DNA from: Actinomadura opuntiae
Lineage (GTDB): Bacteria; Actinomycetota; Actinomycetes; Streptosporangiales; Streptosporangiaceae
Reading direction: 5' to 3'
Assembly: GCF_030283205.1 (NCBI RefSeq)
Contig: NZ_JASNWF010000009.1
Coordinates: 186,001-250,000 of the forward strand
Length of the DNA: 64,000 nt
Numbering within the stretch: the first letter of the stretch is position 1; the number at the start of each line of letters is the position of its first letter. The notes under the pieces were generated by a model. That model was not told the DNA's origin and made no database searches. It saw nothing but the letters and a program-made list of their open reading frames with translations. Below, piece after piece: positions 33,746 to 41,539 of the stretch. The translations under genes were made by a program, and so were the position numbers.

Positions 33746-33872
33746 AGGTGAACGCTATGGCCGACCCATCCCGCACCGGGCCGCCGCGCGCGGCGAGTGG
33801 CCGGTGCCTGCCCGGGCGCCCGGGGCGTCCATGCCGGAATCATGGTGTGGGAGGCCGTGCTCAGGGGCCGGG

Positions 33873-34733
33873 TTACCAGGTGAGGGCGCGGGCGGGGTTG
33901 GTCTCGAAGATCGCGGTGGCGGTGTCCTCGCCCAGCTGGGCGGCCACGCGGGGGCGCAGGACGCGGAGCAGGTGGGGGATGCCGGGGGCGTCGGGCGTCG
34001 TGGTGTCGCCGCCCATCAGGATCCGGTCGGTGTGGCCGGCCTCCACGAGGGCCGCCAGGACGTCGAAGAGGCGCCAGTCGGTGGCGTGGTGGGCGCGGGA
34101 CGGGCCGTCGAAGCACAGGTAGGCGCCCGCTTCGGCGGCGCGGCGGTGGACCCAGGGGTCGGGCGAGCGGTTGAGGTGGCTGAGGATCACGCGGTCCGGC
34201 GGGACGCCGAGGGACGCGCAGAGCAGGTCGAGGACGTCCAGGGCGGCGGTCCCTTCCTCGAGGTGGACGCCGATGGGGGCGCCGGTGGCGTTGGAGGCCT
34301 CGGCGGCGGCGGTCAGGGTGTGCCGGGCGTGCTCGTCGAGCCCGTGGAAGCCGCCGGCGACCTTGATCATGCCGGCCGGGCCCTCGGTGAGCTCGCGGTG
34401 GAAGAGCGCGGCGAGGCGCGGGCGGACCCGGGTGAGGACGTCCGGGTCGTAGTGGACCGCCTGGTGCAGGCCCGTGGCGGCGATGATGTGGACGCCCGCG
34501 GCGGCGGAGAGGTCGGCCAGGTCCCGTTCGCGGCGGCCGAGGCCGTAGGGGGTCCAGTGGGCGATCGTCCGGCCGCCGAGGCCGGCGAAGGTCCGCAGGT
34601 GGGCGGCGGCGCGGGCCGGGTCGTCCAGCTCCTGGCCGGGCAGCCGGGGCGTGCGCAGGAACAGGTGGTCGTGGGCGTCGCAGACGCCGAGGTCGGCGGG
34701 GTCGACGTCGCCGAGGACCGTCCGGGCCCTCAT
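33873..34733 (-). CDS. Phosphotriesterase/lactonase-family amidohydrolase
   Basis: 286 aa TIM-barrel metal hydrolase. Metal ligands appear in order: 'CDAHDHLFLR' (HxH), the carboxylated-lysine position 'GMIKVAGGFHG', 'GAPIGVHLEEGT', 'VILSHLNRSPD' and the final 'ILMGGDTTTPD' aspartate. This matches the PTE/PHP family, whose natural reaction is usually lactone hydrolysis. Its start codon overlaps the stop of the carboxymuconolactone-decarboxylase-like gene (ATGA), so the two are translated together. A lactone-opening step in degradation of an aromatic or quinone-like compound would fit both genes; this is inference. Confidence 0.85.
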   Translation of the reverse strand: MRARTVLGDVDPADLGVCDAHDHLFLRTPRLPGQELDDPARAAAHLRTFAGLGGRTIAHWTPYGLGRRERDLADLSAAAGVHIIAATGLHQAVHYDPDVLTRVRPRLAALFHRELTEGPAGMIKVAGGFHGLDEHARHTLTAAAEASNATGAPIGVHLEEGTAALDVLDLLCASLGVPPDRVILSHLNRSPDPWVHRRAAEAGAYLCFDGPSRAHHATDWRLFDVLAALVEAGHTDRILMGGDTTTPDAPGIPHLLRVLRPRVAAQLGEDTATAIFETNPARALTW

Positions 34734-35119
34734 CGGGCGTCGCCCAGGGCCGCGGCGGCGACGCGCAGGCCGGCGAGCGCCTTGGGGACGCCGACGTAGG
34801 GCGCGAGGTGGACGAACGCCTCGATGATCTCCTCGCGCGCCATGCCGAGCCGCAGGCAGGTGCGGACGTGCCCGGTGAGCTGCGGGTCGACGCCGCCGAG
34901 GGCGGTGAGCGCGGCGAGGTTGAGCAGCTGGCGGTCGCGCAGGGACAGGCCCTCGCGCTGGTAGGTGCCGCCGAACAGGCTGGTGACGATCCAGTCGGCG
35001 AAGCCGGGGGCGAGGTCCTCCAGGGCGGGGAAGGTGGCCTGCCGGGTGGTCTCGTCCTGGAGGACGTCCAGCAGGCGGTGGCCTTCGGCGCGGTCGAGGG
35101 CGGCTTCGGTCAGGTCCAT
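34730..35119 (-). CDS. Carboxymuconolactone decarboxylase-like protein
   Basis: 129 aa from ATG 35119, with AAGGAG five bases upstream; a GTG at 35125 abuts that site and is less likely. 'LFGGTYQREGLSLRDRQLLNLAALTALGG' and 'HVRTCLRLGMAREEIIEAFVHLAPYVGVPKAL' are the CMD helices. The AhpD-type CxxC redox pair is absent, so a decarboxylase/isomerase-like or unknown role is more likely than peroxidase reduction. First gene of an operon with the PTE-like hydrolase; two operators for the divergent CGNR regulator lie just upstream. Confidence 0.87.
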   Translation of the reverse strand: MDLTEAALDRAEGHRLLDVLQDETTRQATFPALEDLAPGFADWIVTSLFGGTYQREGLSLRDRQLLNLAALTALGGVDPQLTGHVRTCLRLGMAREEIIEAFVHLAPYVGVPKALAGLRVAAAALGDAR

Positions 35120-35130
35120 GGGCACTCCTT

Positions 35131-35176
35131 GTAACGGCTGAGGCGTTACAGATTAGCGTAACGGATGAGGCGTTAC
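35131..35176. promoter_or_regulatory. Two identical-type 19-bp palindromic operators
   Basis: GTAACGGCTGAGGCGTTAC (35131-35149) and GTAACGGATGAGGCGTTAC (35158-35176) differ at one base. Each has the inverted repeat GTAACG-7 bases-CGTTAC. They occupy the whole gap between the CMD gene (start 35119) and the CGNR gene (start 35186), with 27 bp between starts. They almost certainly bind the CGNR regulator, and one overlaps the ribosome-site region on each side. Confidence 0.75.
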
Positions 35177-35185
35177 AATCGGGCC

Positions 35186-35749
35186 ATGGTGAAGGAAGAC
35201 CCGGGGGCGTTCCGCCTCGACTGCGGCGCGACCTGGCTGAACCTCCTGGCGACGAAGGGCCGGGCGTTCGGCGCGCGGCCGGTCGAGCGGATCCCCGACG
35301 TGCGGCGGTTCGCCGAGTGGCTGGAGGCGTGCGAACTGGCCCCGGTGCGCGCGGTGGACGCCGGTGACCTCGAACGGGCCCGGCGGTTGCGCGAGACGCT
35401 GCGTCCGATCGCGCTGGCGACCGTCGATGGTGAGCCCCCGTTGCAGGACGACGTGCAGACGCTCGCCGGCTTCCTGAGCGCCCCCGATCCGGTCGAGCTG
35501 GCCGTGGACGGACGTCTCGTCCGGGCAGCGCCGGCCGACGGCGGCGCTGCGCTCGACCGGATCGCGCGCCAGGCCGTCGACCAGCTGACCGGCCCGGAGC
35601 GCGCCTTCCTCAAGGTGTGCCCGGAGGACGACTGCCGGGGCGTGTTCGCCGACCCGGCGGACCGCCGCCGCTGGTGCCCGTCGCCCGCATGCGCCAGCCG
35701 CGGACGTGTCCGCGCCCTGCGCGCCCGCCGCAACGCCGAAGGCGTGTAG
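35186..35749 (+). CDS. CGNR-type zinc-finger (ABATE domain) regulator
   Basis: 187 aa from ATG 35186; an upstream ATG at 35165 would put the operator inside the gene. The N-terminal ABATE region begins 'FRLDCGATWLNLLATKG' and the C-terminus carries the zinc finger 'CPEDDCRGVF' plus 'RRWCPSPACASRGRVRALRAR'. The eponymous CGNR sequence reads CASR here, but all four zinc cysteines remain. CGNR proteins are DNA-binding regulators of uncertain ligands. It is divergent from the CMD-PTE operon over two palindromes and is followed 87 bp later by an SDR gene, probably in the same transcript. Confidence 0.85.
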   Translation: MVKEDPGAFRLDCGATWLNLLATKGRAFGARPVERIPDVRRFAEWLEACELAPVRAVDAGDLERARRLRETLRPIALATVDGEPPLQDDVQTLAGFLSAPDPVELAVDGRLVRAAPADGGAALDRIARQAVDQLTGPERAFLKVCPEDDCRGVFADPADRRRWCPSPACASRGRVRALRARRNAEGV

Positions 35750-35836
35750 CCGCCGCTGCAACCGGGGCCCGCCGGGCGGGGTTCATGGGGCGTCGCACGC
35801 CGGAAGGAGGCGTGCGCGCCGACGAGAGGAAAACCC

Positions 35837-36643
35837 ATGGATCTGCGGCTCACCGGGCGCGTGGCGGTCGTCACCGGCGCGTCGAAGGGCATCGGCCTGG
35901 CCGTCGTCCGGACGCTGCTGGAGGAGGGCGCCCGCGTGGCCGCCGTCTCCCGCAAGCCGAGCCCGGAGCTCGACGCGCTCGCCGGTCCGGACCTGCTGCA
36001 CGTGGCCGCCGACCTGATGGACCCGGACGCGCCCGCGCTCGCCGTCGAGCAGGCCGTGGAGCGGTTCGGCGGGCTGGACGTCCTGGTCAACAACGCGGGC
36101 GGGCCGCCGCCCGGCGCCGCCATGCCCCGCTTCGGGTTCGGGACGCTGACCGACGACGACTGGCGCGACGTCTACGAGTTCAACGTGATCGCCGTGGTGC
36201 GGGCCGTCCGCGCGGCGCTCCCGCACCTGCTGCGCAGCGACGCGGCGGCGATCGTCAACGTCTCGTCGGTGAACGGGCGCCGCCCGGCGCCGATGAACTT
36301 CGACTACAACGCCGCGAAGGCGGCGCTGAACAACCTGGCGAAGGGCCTGTCGGAGGAGTTCGGCCCGCAGGGGATCCGGGTGAACACGGTCTCGCCCGGC
36401 CCGGTCCGCACGGACTGGTGGACGAAGGACGGCGGCGCCGCCGACATCATCGCGCAGGGCACCGGCTCGGACCGCGACGCGGTGCTGAACGGCGGCGCGG
36501 CCGAGATGATGAGCCTCACGACCGGCCGGATGGCCGAGCCGCAGGAGGTCGCGGACGCGGTGGCGCTGCTGGCCTCGCCCCGTTCGGCGAGCACCACGGG
36601 CGCCGACGTCGTGGTCGACTCCGGCTTCCTCAAGGAGCTGTAG
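35837..36643 (+). CDS. Short-chain dehydrogenase/reductase
   Basis: 268 aa, full length for a classical SDR. Cofactor motif 'TGASKGIGLAVV' near residue 13, 'NNAGG', catalytic Ser in 'VNVSSVNGRRPAPM' and 'YNAAKAALNN' (YxxxK), then 'SPGPVRTDWW' and the C-terminal 'TTGADVVVDSGFL'. The Arg after the first strand ('SRKPSP') suggests NADPH. GAGAGG precedes the ATG. It lies downstream of the CGNR regulator, which also controls the divergent CMD-PTE pair, so all three enzymes may act on one cyclic ketone or lactone compound; that is inferred from context. Confidence 0.9.
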   Translation: MDLRLTGRVAVVTGASKGIGLAVVRTLLEEGARVAAVSRKPSPELDALAGPDLLHVAADLMDPDAPALAVEQAVERFGGLDVLVNNAGGPPPGAAMPRFGFGTLTDDDWRDVYEFNVIAVVRAVRAALPHLLRSDAAAIVNVSSVNGRRPAPMNFDYNAAKAALNNLAKGLSEEFGPQGIRVNTVSPGPVRTDWWTKDGGAADIIAQGTGSDRDAVLNGGAAEMMSLTTGRMAEPQEVADAVALLASPRSASTTGADVVVDSGFLKEL

Positions 36644-36750
36644 TCATAACTGTGGCTGCTCAAGCCTAGAAGAACCATCTCTTTGACTTATGAAAAGTCG
36701 GCGACCAGCATGGGTGGTGAGCGAGAGAGAAACACCTGGAAGGAGCCACG

Positions 36751-38097
36751 ATGAGCACGTTCGGGACGGTGCGGGGCGCGGTGATCGAGCCCGGCGACCA
36801 CGGCTACGACGCGGAGCGGACCGGGTTCCAGACCGCCGACCCGCACCGTCCGGACGTGATCGTCGTGGCCGCGGACGCGGAGGACGTGCGCACCGCCGTC
36901 GAGCACGCCGCCGCGCGCGGCCTGCCGGTCGCCGTGCAGAACACCGGGCACGGGCTGCCGCTCCCCGCCGCCGGCGGGCTGCTGATCAGCACCCGCGAGA
37001 TGACCGGCGTCCGCGTCGACCCGCGCGCCCGGACGGCGTACATCGAGGCCGGCGTGCGGTGGGCGCGGGTCGTCGCGGACGCCGCGCCGCACGGGCTGGC
37101 GCCGCTGAGCGGGTCGTCGCCCGGCGTCGGCGCGGTCTCCTACACGCTCGGCGGCGGGATCGGCCTGATGTCGCGCCGGTACGGGTTCGCGGCGGACCAC
37201 GTCCGGTCGATCGACGTGGTCACCGCGGACGCGCGGCTGCGGCACGTCACGCCGGAGAGCGACCCGGACCTGTTCTGGGCGCTGCTCGGCGGCCGCGCAA
37301 ACTTCGGGGTGGTGACCGGCCTGGAGATCGGCCTGCTGCCGGTCGCGGAGCTGTACGGCGGCGGCCTGTACTTCGACGCGGACCTCGTCCCCGAGGTGAC
37401 GACCACCTGGCGGGAGTGGACGGAAACCGTCCCCGACGAGCTGACCTCGTCCCTCGCGCTGATGCCGGTGCCCGACGTCCCGGCGTTCCCGGAGCCGCTG
37501 CGCGGGCGCCATGTCGCCCATGTACGGATCGCCTATGTCGGGGACGCGGCGGAGGGCGAACGGCTCATCGCGCCGCTGCGGGCGATCGGGCCGCGGCTGA
37601 TCGACACCGTGGACACGATGCCGTACACCGACTCCGGCCTGATCCACAACGAGCCGCCCGTCCCGATGGCGTACCGCGCGTCGAACGCCGCGGTCCCCGA
37701 GGTGACCGGCGATCTGGCCCGCGACCTGCTGGAACTGGCCGGTCCCGGCGCCCCCGACCGGGCGATCGTGGAGATCCGGCACCTCGGCGGGGCGATGGCG
37801 AAGCCGCCGGCCGTCCCGAACGCGGTCGGCAACCGGGAGGCCGGTTACCTGGTCGGCCTGCTGTCCAAGCTCGGCCCGGACGCCACCGGTGTGGACGAAC
37901 TGCACGCCCGGTTCGACGGCCTGCTGGAGGGGCGGGCGTCCGGGCGGGTGCTCAACTTCCTGTTCGGCGCCGCCGCCACGCCCGACCAGGTCCGCGCCGC
38001 GTACGAGCCGGAGACGTACCGGCGGCTCACCGAGCTGAAGGCGCGATACGACCCGGCGAACCTGTTCCGCCTGAACCACCACATCCCGCCTGCCTAA
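36751..38097 (+). CDS. FAD-linked oxidoreductase, berberine-bridge-like (BBE)
   Basis: 448 aa; AAGGAG precedes the ATG. The N-terminal PCMH-type FAD domain shows 'VAVQNTGHGLPLPAAGG', whose His is the likely covalent FAD anchor, and 'SYTLGGGIGLMSRRYGFAAD'. Where bicovalent members have Cys this protein has 'SGSSPGVG', so attachment should be through His alone. The C-terminus 'ARYDPANLFRLNHHIPP' is the BBE domain. No signal peptide: a cytosolic oxidase of an alcohol, sugar or secondary metabolite. The 107-bp upstream gap contains TTGACT and the inverted repeat GACTT-ATGAA-AAGTC region near 36680-36695, a possible promoter or operator. Confidence 0.87.
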   Translation: MSTFGTVRGAVIEPGDHGYDAERTGFQTADPHRPDVIVVAADAEDVRTAVEHAAARGLPVAVQNTGHGLPLPAAGGLLISTREMTGVRVDPRARTAYIEAGVRWARVVADAAPHGLAPLSGSSPGVGAVSYTLGGGIGLMSRRYGFAADHVRSIDVVTADARLRHVTPESDPDLFWALLGGRANFGVVTGLEIGLLPVAELYGGGLYFDADLVPEVTTTWREWTETVPDELTSSLALMPVPDVPAFPEPLRGRHVAHVRIAYVGDAAEGERLIAPLRAIGPRLIDTVDTMPYTDSGLIHNEPPVPMAYRASNAAVPEVTGDLARDLLELAGPGAPDRAIVEIRHLGGAMAKPPAVPNAVGNREAGYLVGLLSKLGPDATGVDELHARFDGLLEGRASGRVLNFLFGAAATPDQVRAAYEPETYRRLTELKARYDPANLFRLNHHIPPA

Positions 38098-38149
38098 CAC
38101 CACGGACGCGAGGCCCCGCAAGGCGGGCACGCCCTCCGGGCCCTCACGG

Positions 38150-38186
38150 CGGAACCCCCGATCCGGATCTCGGAACGGGGTTTCCG
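38150..38186. terminator. Terminator hairpin between convergent genes
   Basis: CGGAACCCC (38150-38158) pairs with GGGGTTTCCG (38177-38186) with one bulged base. It sits between the ends of the FAD oxidoreductase (38097) and the convergent MFS gene (38190), so it can serve both directions. Confidence 0.55.
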
Positions 38187-38189
38187 GCG

Positions 38190-39668
38190 TCACTTCTCCG
38201 GGGTCCGGCGCGGCAGGAACAGCGCCGGGACCAGGGCCAGCGCCAGGAGCGCGAGCGCGAAGGCGTAGGTGTGCTGGAACGCGTCCGACAACGGGCCGGC
38301 GATTGCGTCGTGCGCCTGAGGCGAAAGCCGGTGGACGGCCTGGAGCGCGCCGCCGTCCGGATCCCCCTGGACCAGCCCGCTCATCAGCGCGGACAGCACC
38401 ACCGACGCCAGCGCCGTCCCGATCGCCCCGGACGTGGTGTTGACCAGGTTCACCGTGGTGCTCGCCGTCGGCGCCTGCTCGTGCGACATGCCGCGGGTCG
38501 CCGCGGTCATCGTCGGCATCATCGTCGCGCCGCCGCCCGCGCCCATCAGCAGCATCGCCGAGCACAGCCCCCAGTAGGAGGCGTCCGCGCTCAGCTGGAC
38601 GGTGAACAGCGCGAACCCGGTCAGCGCGGTCGCGATCGACACCGGGACGAGCCGCCCCGGCGGGACCCGGTCCGCGATCCGCCCGGCGACCTGCATCGCC
38701 GTCCCCGACCCGAGCGCGAACGGGATGCCGAGCAGCCCGGCGACCGTCGCGCTCTCGCCCCGCACGACCTGCATGTAGAGCGGGAGGAGCAGCATCGTCC
38801 CGAAGTAGCCGGCCGCGAACAGCGCGAGCGTCCCGGTCGCCGCCGCGAACGTCCGGTCGCGGAACGGCCGCAGGTCGATCAGCGGGTCCCGCACCGTGAG
38901 CGCCCGCACGACGAACGCGGCGATCAGCAGCGCTCCGCCGGCCAGCGGGACCAGCACGCGGGGCGAGCCGAAGTCGCCGCGCTCGCCGCCCGCCGTCACC
39001 CCGTAGAGGAGCGCGGCGAGGCCGGGCGAGAGCATCAGCAGCCCGAGGACGTCCAGGGGCCTGCGGGCGCCGGCGGTGTCGCGGGGGAACGTCCGCGCGG
39101 CGAGCGCCACGACCGCGACCGCGATCGGCAGGTTGATGAAGAACATCCACCGCCACGACACCTCGTCGATCAGCCATCCGCCGACGACCGGCCCGGCGAG
39201 CGGGCCGACCAGGATCGCCAGCCCGAGGGTGCTCATCAGCCGGCCGAGCCGGTCCGGGCCGGCGGCGCGCAGCAGGATCGTCATGCCGACCGGCATCACC
39301 AGGCCGCCGCTCAGCCCCTGCACGGCGCGGAACGCGATCAGCGACTCGATGTTCCACGCCAGCCCGGCCAGCACCGACCCGGCGGCGAACGCGGCGATCG
39401 CCGCCAGGTACAGCCGCCGCGCGCCGAACCGCCCGATCGCCCACGCCGCCGACGGGATCACCGCGCCGAGCGCCAGCGAGTAGCCGGTCGCGACCCACTG
39501 GACGGTACCGAGCGGCGCGCCGAAGTCGGCCGACAGCCGGTTCACCGCGACGTTCACCACGGTCTGGTCGAGCGCGATCATGATCGAGCCGAGGACCAGC
39601 ACCAGCACGATCGCCCTCGGCCGCGCCGCCGGTCCCGCCGCCGGCGGGGCCTGCGCCGTCGTCGTCAT
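38190..39668 (-). CDS. MFS drug exporter (DHA2 type, 14 helices)
   Basis: 492 aa. 'GSIMIALDQTVVNVAVNRLS' (motif D1), 'GRFGARRLYLAAIAAFAAGS' (motif A-like) and 'LAILVGPLAGPVVGGWLIDE' (motif C) place it among EmrB/QacA proton antiporters. About 14 membrane helices are predicted. The start lies one base after the stop of the FMN reductase gene, so the two are co-expressed. As in the wrbA-MFS pair at 27-29 kb, a flavin reductase and an exporter are linked, suggesting a response to redox-active toxic compounds. No dedicated regulator is adjacent. Confidence 0.88.
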   Translation of the reverse strand: MTTTAQAPPAAGPAARPRAIVLVLVLGSIMIALDQTVVNVAVNRLSADFGAPLGTVQWVATGYSLALGAVIPSAAWAIGRFGARRLYLAAIAAFAAGSVLAGLAWNIESLIAFRAVQGLSGGLVMPVGMTILLRAAGPDRLGRLMSTLGLAILVGPLAGPVVGGWLIDEVSWRWMFFINLPIAVAVVALAARTFPRDTAGARRPLDVLGLLMLSPGLAALLYGVTAGGERGDFGSPRVLVPLAGGALLIAAFVVRALTVRDPLIDLRPFRDRTFAAATGTLALFAAGYFGTMLLLPLYMQVVRGESATVAGLLGIPFALGSGTAMQVAGRIADRVPPGRLVPVSIATALTGFALFTVQLSADASYWGLCSAMLLMGAGGGATMMPTMTAATRGMSHEQAPTASTTVNLVNTTSGAIGTALASVVLSALMSGLVQGDPDGGALQAVHRLSPQAHDAIAGPLSDAFQHTYAFALALLALALVPALFLPRRTPEK

Positions 39669-39669
39669 G

Positions 39670-40242
39670 TCAGGCCCCGTACGGGCGCGCGGCCCGGGCG
39701 TCGCGCAGCGCGTGCCCCCACCAGGCGAGCTGGTCGAGCATGCCCTTTGCCGCCGCGCCGGCGCCGTCCGGGTCGGTGGGCCGGCCGTCCTCGCCGAACC
39801 AGTTCCACGGGGCGTGGAAGCTGACGGAGTCGCGCATCGTGACCGCGTGCAGTTCGGCGAAGACGCCGCGCAGGTGCTCGACGGACCGCAGCCCGCCCGA
39901 CACCCCGCCGTAGGAGACGAACGCGACCGGCTTGGCGCGCCACTCGAAGAAGTGGCTGTCGATCAGGTTCTTGAGCGTGCCGGGGAAGCTGTGGTTGTAC
40001 TCGCAGGCGATGACGACGAACGCGTCGGCGTCCTGGAGCTTGCGGGTGATCTCGTCGAAGCCGTCGGGCGTGGGCGCGCCGAGCCGGCTGGGCGGCGGAG
40101 CGTCCGCCGCGTCGACCAGATCGATGACCATGTCGTCGCGCTGCCCGGCCTGCTCGGCGAACCAGGCCGCCACGGTCGGGGCGAAGCGCCCCTCCCGGGT
40201 GCTGCCGGTGATGACCGCGACGCGAAGAGGTGTGGTTTCCAT
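39670..40242 (-). CDS. NADPH-dependent FMN reductase
   Basis: 190 aa flavodoxin-like protein. 'VAVITGSTREGRFAPTVAAWF' is the FMN phosphate loop, 'FVVIACEYNHSFPGTLKNLID' the PEYN-like flavin-ring segment (CEYN here) and 'VAFVSYGGVSGGLRSVEHLR' the third family block. These enzymes reduce FMN, quinones, azo dyes or chromate using NADPH. First gene of a pair with the MFS exporter. The 192 bp further upstream (40243-40434) separate it from the RsbW-like gene and hold no clear gene. Confidence 0.88.
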   Translation of the reverse strand: METTPLRVAVITGSTREGRFAPTVAAWFAEQAGQRDDMVIDLVDAADAPPPSRLGAPTPDGFDEITRKLQDADAFVVIACEYNHSFPGTLKNLIDSHFFEWRAKPVAFVSYGGVSGGLRSVEHLRGVFAELHAVTMRDSVSFHAPWNWFGEDGRPTDPDGAGAAAKGMLDQLAWWGHALRDARAARPYGA

Positions 40243-40434
40243 GCCGTTGACGCTAGGAACGGACCGACCGGCCGGGCATCTGTCACCCGACTGGCCTCCC
40301 CACCGGTCACCCCGCCCGGCCCGGCCGGACGACGGCCACCGCGAACGTCGGCTCCCCGGGACCGTTTCACGAGGCTCCCAGCCGCGACGCGATGCTCACC
40401 GCCGCATCGACGACCCTGTGCGGCGCCGGGCGGG

Positions 40435-40896
40435 TCAGAGCGGGCAGGGGTGGCTGCAGGCGGTGCGGAGGCCGGTGGGGACGCGGAACTCCGCCCATAC
40501 CGCCGTGCCGCCGAGCGCCCGGTGCGAACCCCACGCCGTGGACAGGGCGTCGACCAGCCGCAGGCCGCGGCCGTCCTCGTCGCACGGGTCGACGCGCACG
40601 CGCGGGGCCACGGCGGTGCCGCCGTCGTCGAGGACGGTCACGCGCAGCACCCCGTCGGCGGCGCTGACGATGACCGTCACCTTCCCGCCCAGGCCGGACG
40701 CGGTGTGCTCGCAGGCGTTGGCGACCAGCTCGTCCACGCACAGGGCGATGTCGGCGAGGGCCTCGGCGTCGATGTGCGGGGCGACGCGGAGCACGAACGC
40801 CCGCGCCTGCGGGGCGGAGCGGGCGACCCCCGGCAGGGTGGTCGTGCCGAGGAGCCTCATGGGACCGCGGGTCCGGACCGTCATACCCCGTGTCAT
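40435..40896 (-). CDS. RsbW-like ATP-binding regulatory protein (HATPase_c)
   Basis: 153 aa from ATG 40896 with AAGGGAG upstream. 'ADIALCVDELVANACEHT' is the N box and 'VLDDGG' plus 'GRGLRLVDALSTAWG' are the G boxes of the GHKL ATPase fold. Proteins of this kind are anti-sigma factors or Ser kinases acting on an anti-anti-sigma partner; actinomycetes carry dozens of orphan copies. No partner sigma factor or STAS protein is adjacent. The extra C-terminal 'CSHPCPL' tail is unusual. It is divergent from the HisI-like gene. Confidence 0.83.
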   Translation of the reverse strand: MTRGMTVRTRGPMRLLGTTTLPGVARSAPQARAFVLRVAPHIDAEALADIALCVDELVANACEHTASGLGGKVTVIVSAADGVLRVTVLDDGGTAVAPRVRVDPCDEDGRGLRLVDALSTAWGSHRALGGTAVWAEFRVPTGLRTACSHPCPL

Positions 40897-41098
40897 CGGA
40901 TCACTCCCTTTCGTGAGTGCTCCGGCCAGCATGGGTCCGCGGATCCGGCCGCACAATCGCCTCCGGTGACAAGCCGGGCCCCGCGCATTCGCCGTTTCCG
41001 CAGATGCATCCGGCGGACGTGCGACGATGCGTGCCGACATCGACGCGCACGGTGACCGCGAGTTGCCGTCGGCGTACCGGCGCAGGGAGGAGCACGGG

Positions 41099-41503
41099 GT
41101 GAACGAACTCGAAGAGGGAACGCGGCTCGACCTGGACTTCGGCAAGCTCCGCGCCGTCGCGGCGACCGGATCGGAGGTCGTCCCGGTGGTGCTGCAGGAC
41201 GCCGCGTCCAAGGACGTCCTGTTCATCGGCTACGCCAACGAGCAGGCGCTCAAGGCGACGCTCGACGAGCGGATCGCGGTGCTGTGGTCGACGTCGCGCA
41301 ACGAGCTGTGGCGCAAGGGCGCCTCGTCCGGCGACGTCCTGGAACTGGTCGACGTCCGCGTCAACTGCGAGCAGAACTCCCTGCTCTACCTGGTGAACCG
41401 GACGACCGGCGGCGCCTGCCACACCAAGGACGCGTCGGGCAAGGCGCGCCCGACCTGCTACTACCGGTCGGTCGCCGGCGAGGGCGCCCTCCGCCACGAC
41501 TGA
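41099..41503 (+). CDS. HisI (phosphoribosyl-AMP cyclohydrolase) paralogue with altered metal site
   Basis: 134 aa from GTG 41099 (GGGAGGAG six bases upstream). 'VLFIGYANEQALKATLDERI', 'LWSTSRNELWRKGASSG', 'CHTKD' and 'CYYRS' are the HisI fold and active-site blocks, and the three zinc cysteines are kept (about C90, C107, C120). In true HisI a DCDGD-type triple-Asp motif binds magnesium; here it reads NCEQN (89-93). No other histidine gene is nearby. It may be an active variant or a paralogue with another nucleotide-like substrate. The fold is certain, the histidine role is not. Confidence 0.8.
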   Translation: MNELEEGTRLDLDFGKLRAVAATGSEVVPVVLQDAASKDVLFIGYANEQALKATLDERIAVLWSTSRNELWRKGASSGDVLELVDVRVNCEQNSLLYLVNRTTGGACHTKDASGKARPTCYYRSVAGEGALRHD

Positions 41504-41539
41504 CACCGGCCGCCGGGGTCGGCGGCGCCGCGTTCGGCA

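Noticed and set aside
33748..34122. 124-codon frame on plus strand starting near ATG 33758
   Set aside because: Runs antisense into the PTE-like gene, and only the first 15 residues look non-random; treated as part of a decayed control region.
40243..40434. Tail-like peptide 'HRVVDAAVSIASRLGAS' on the minus strand between FMN reductase and RsbW-like genes
   Set aside because: It is an out-of-frame continuation of the RsbW-like region; a frameshifted longer gene could not be shown.
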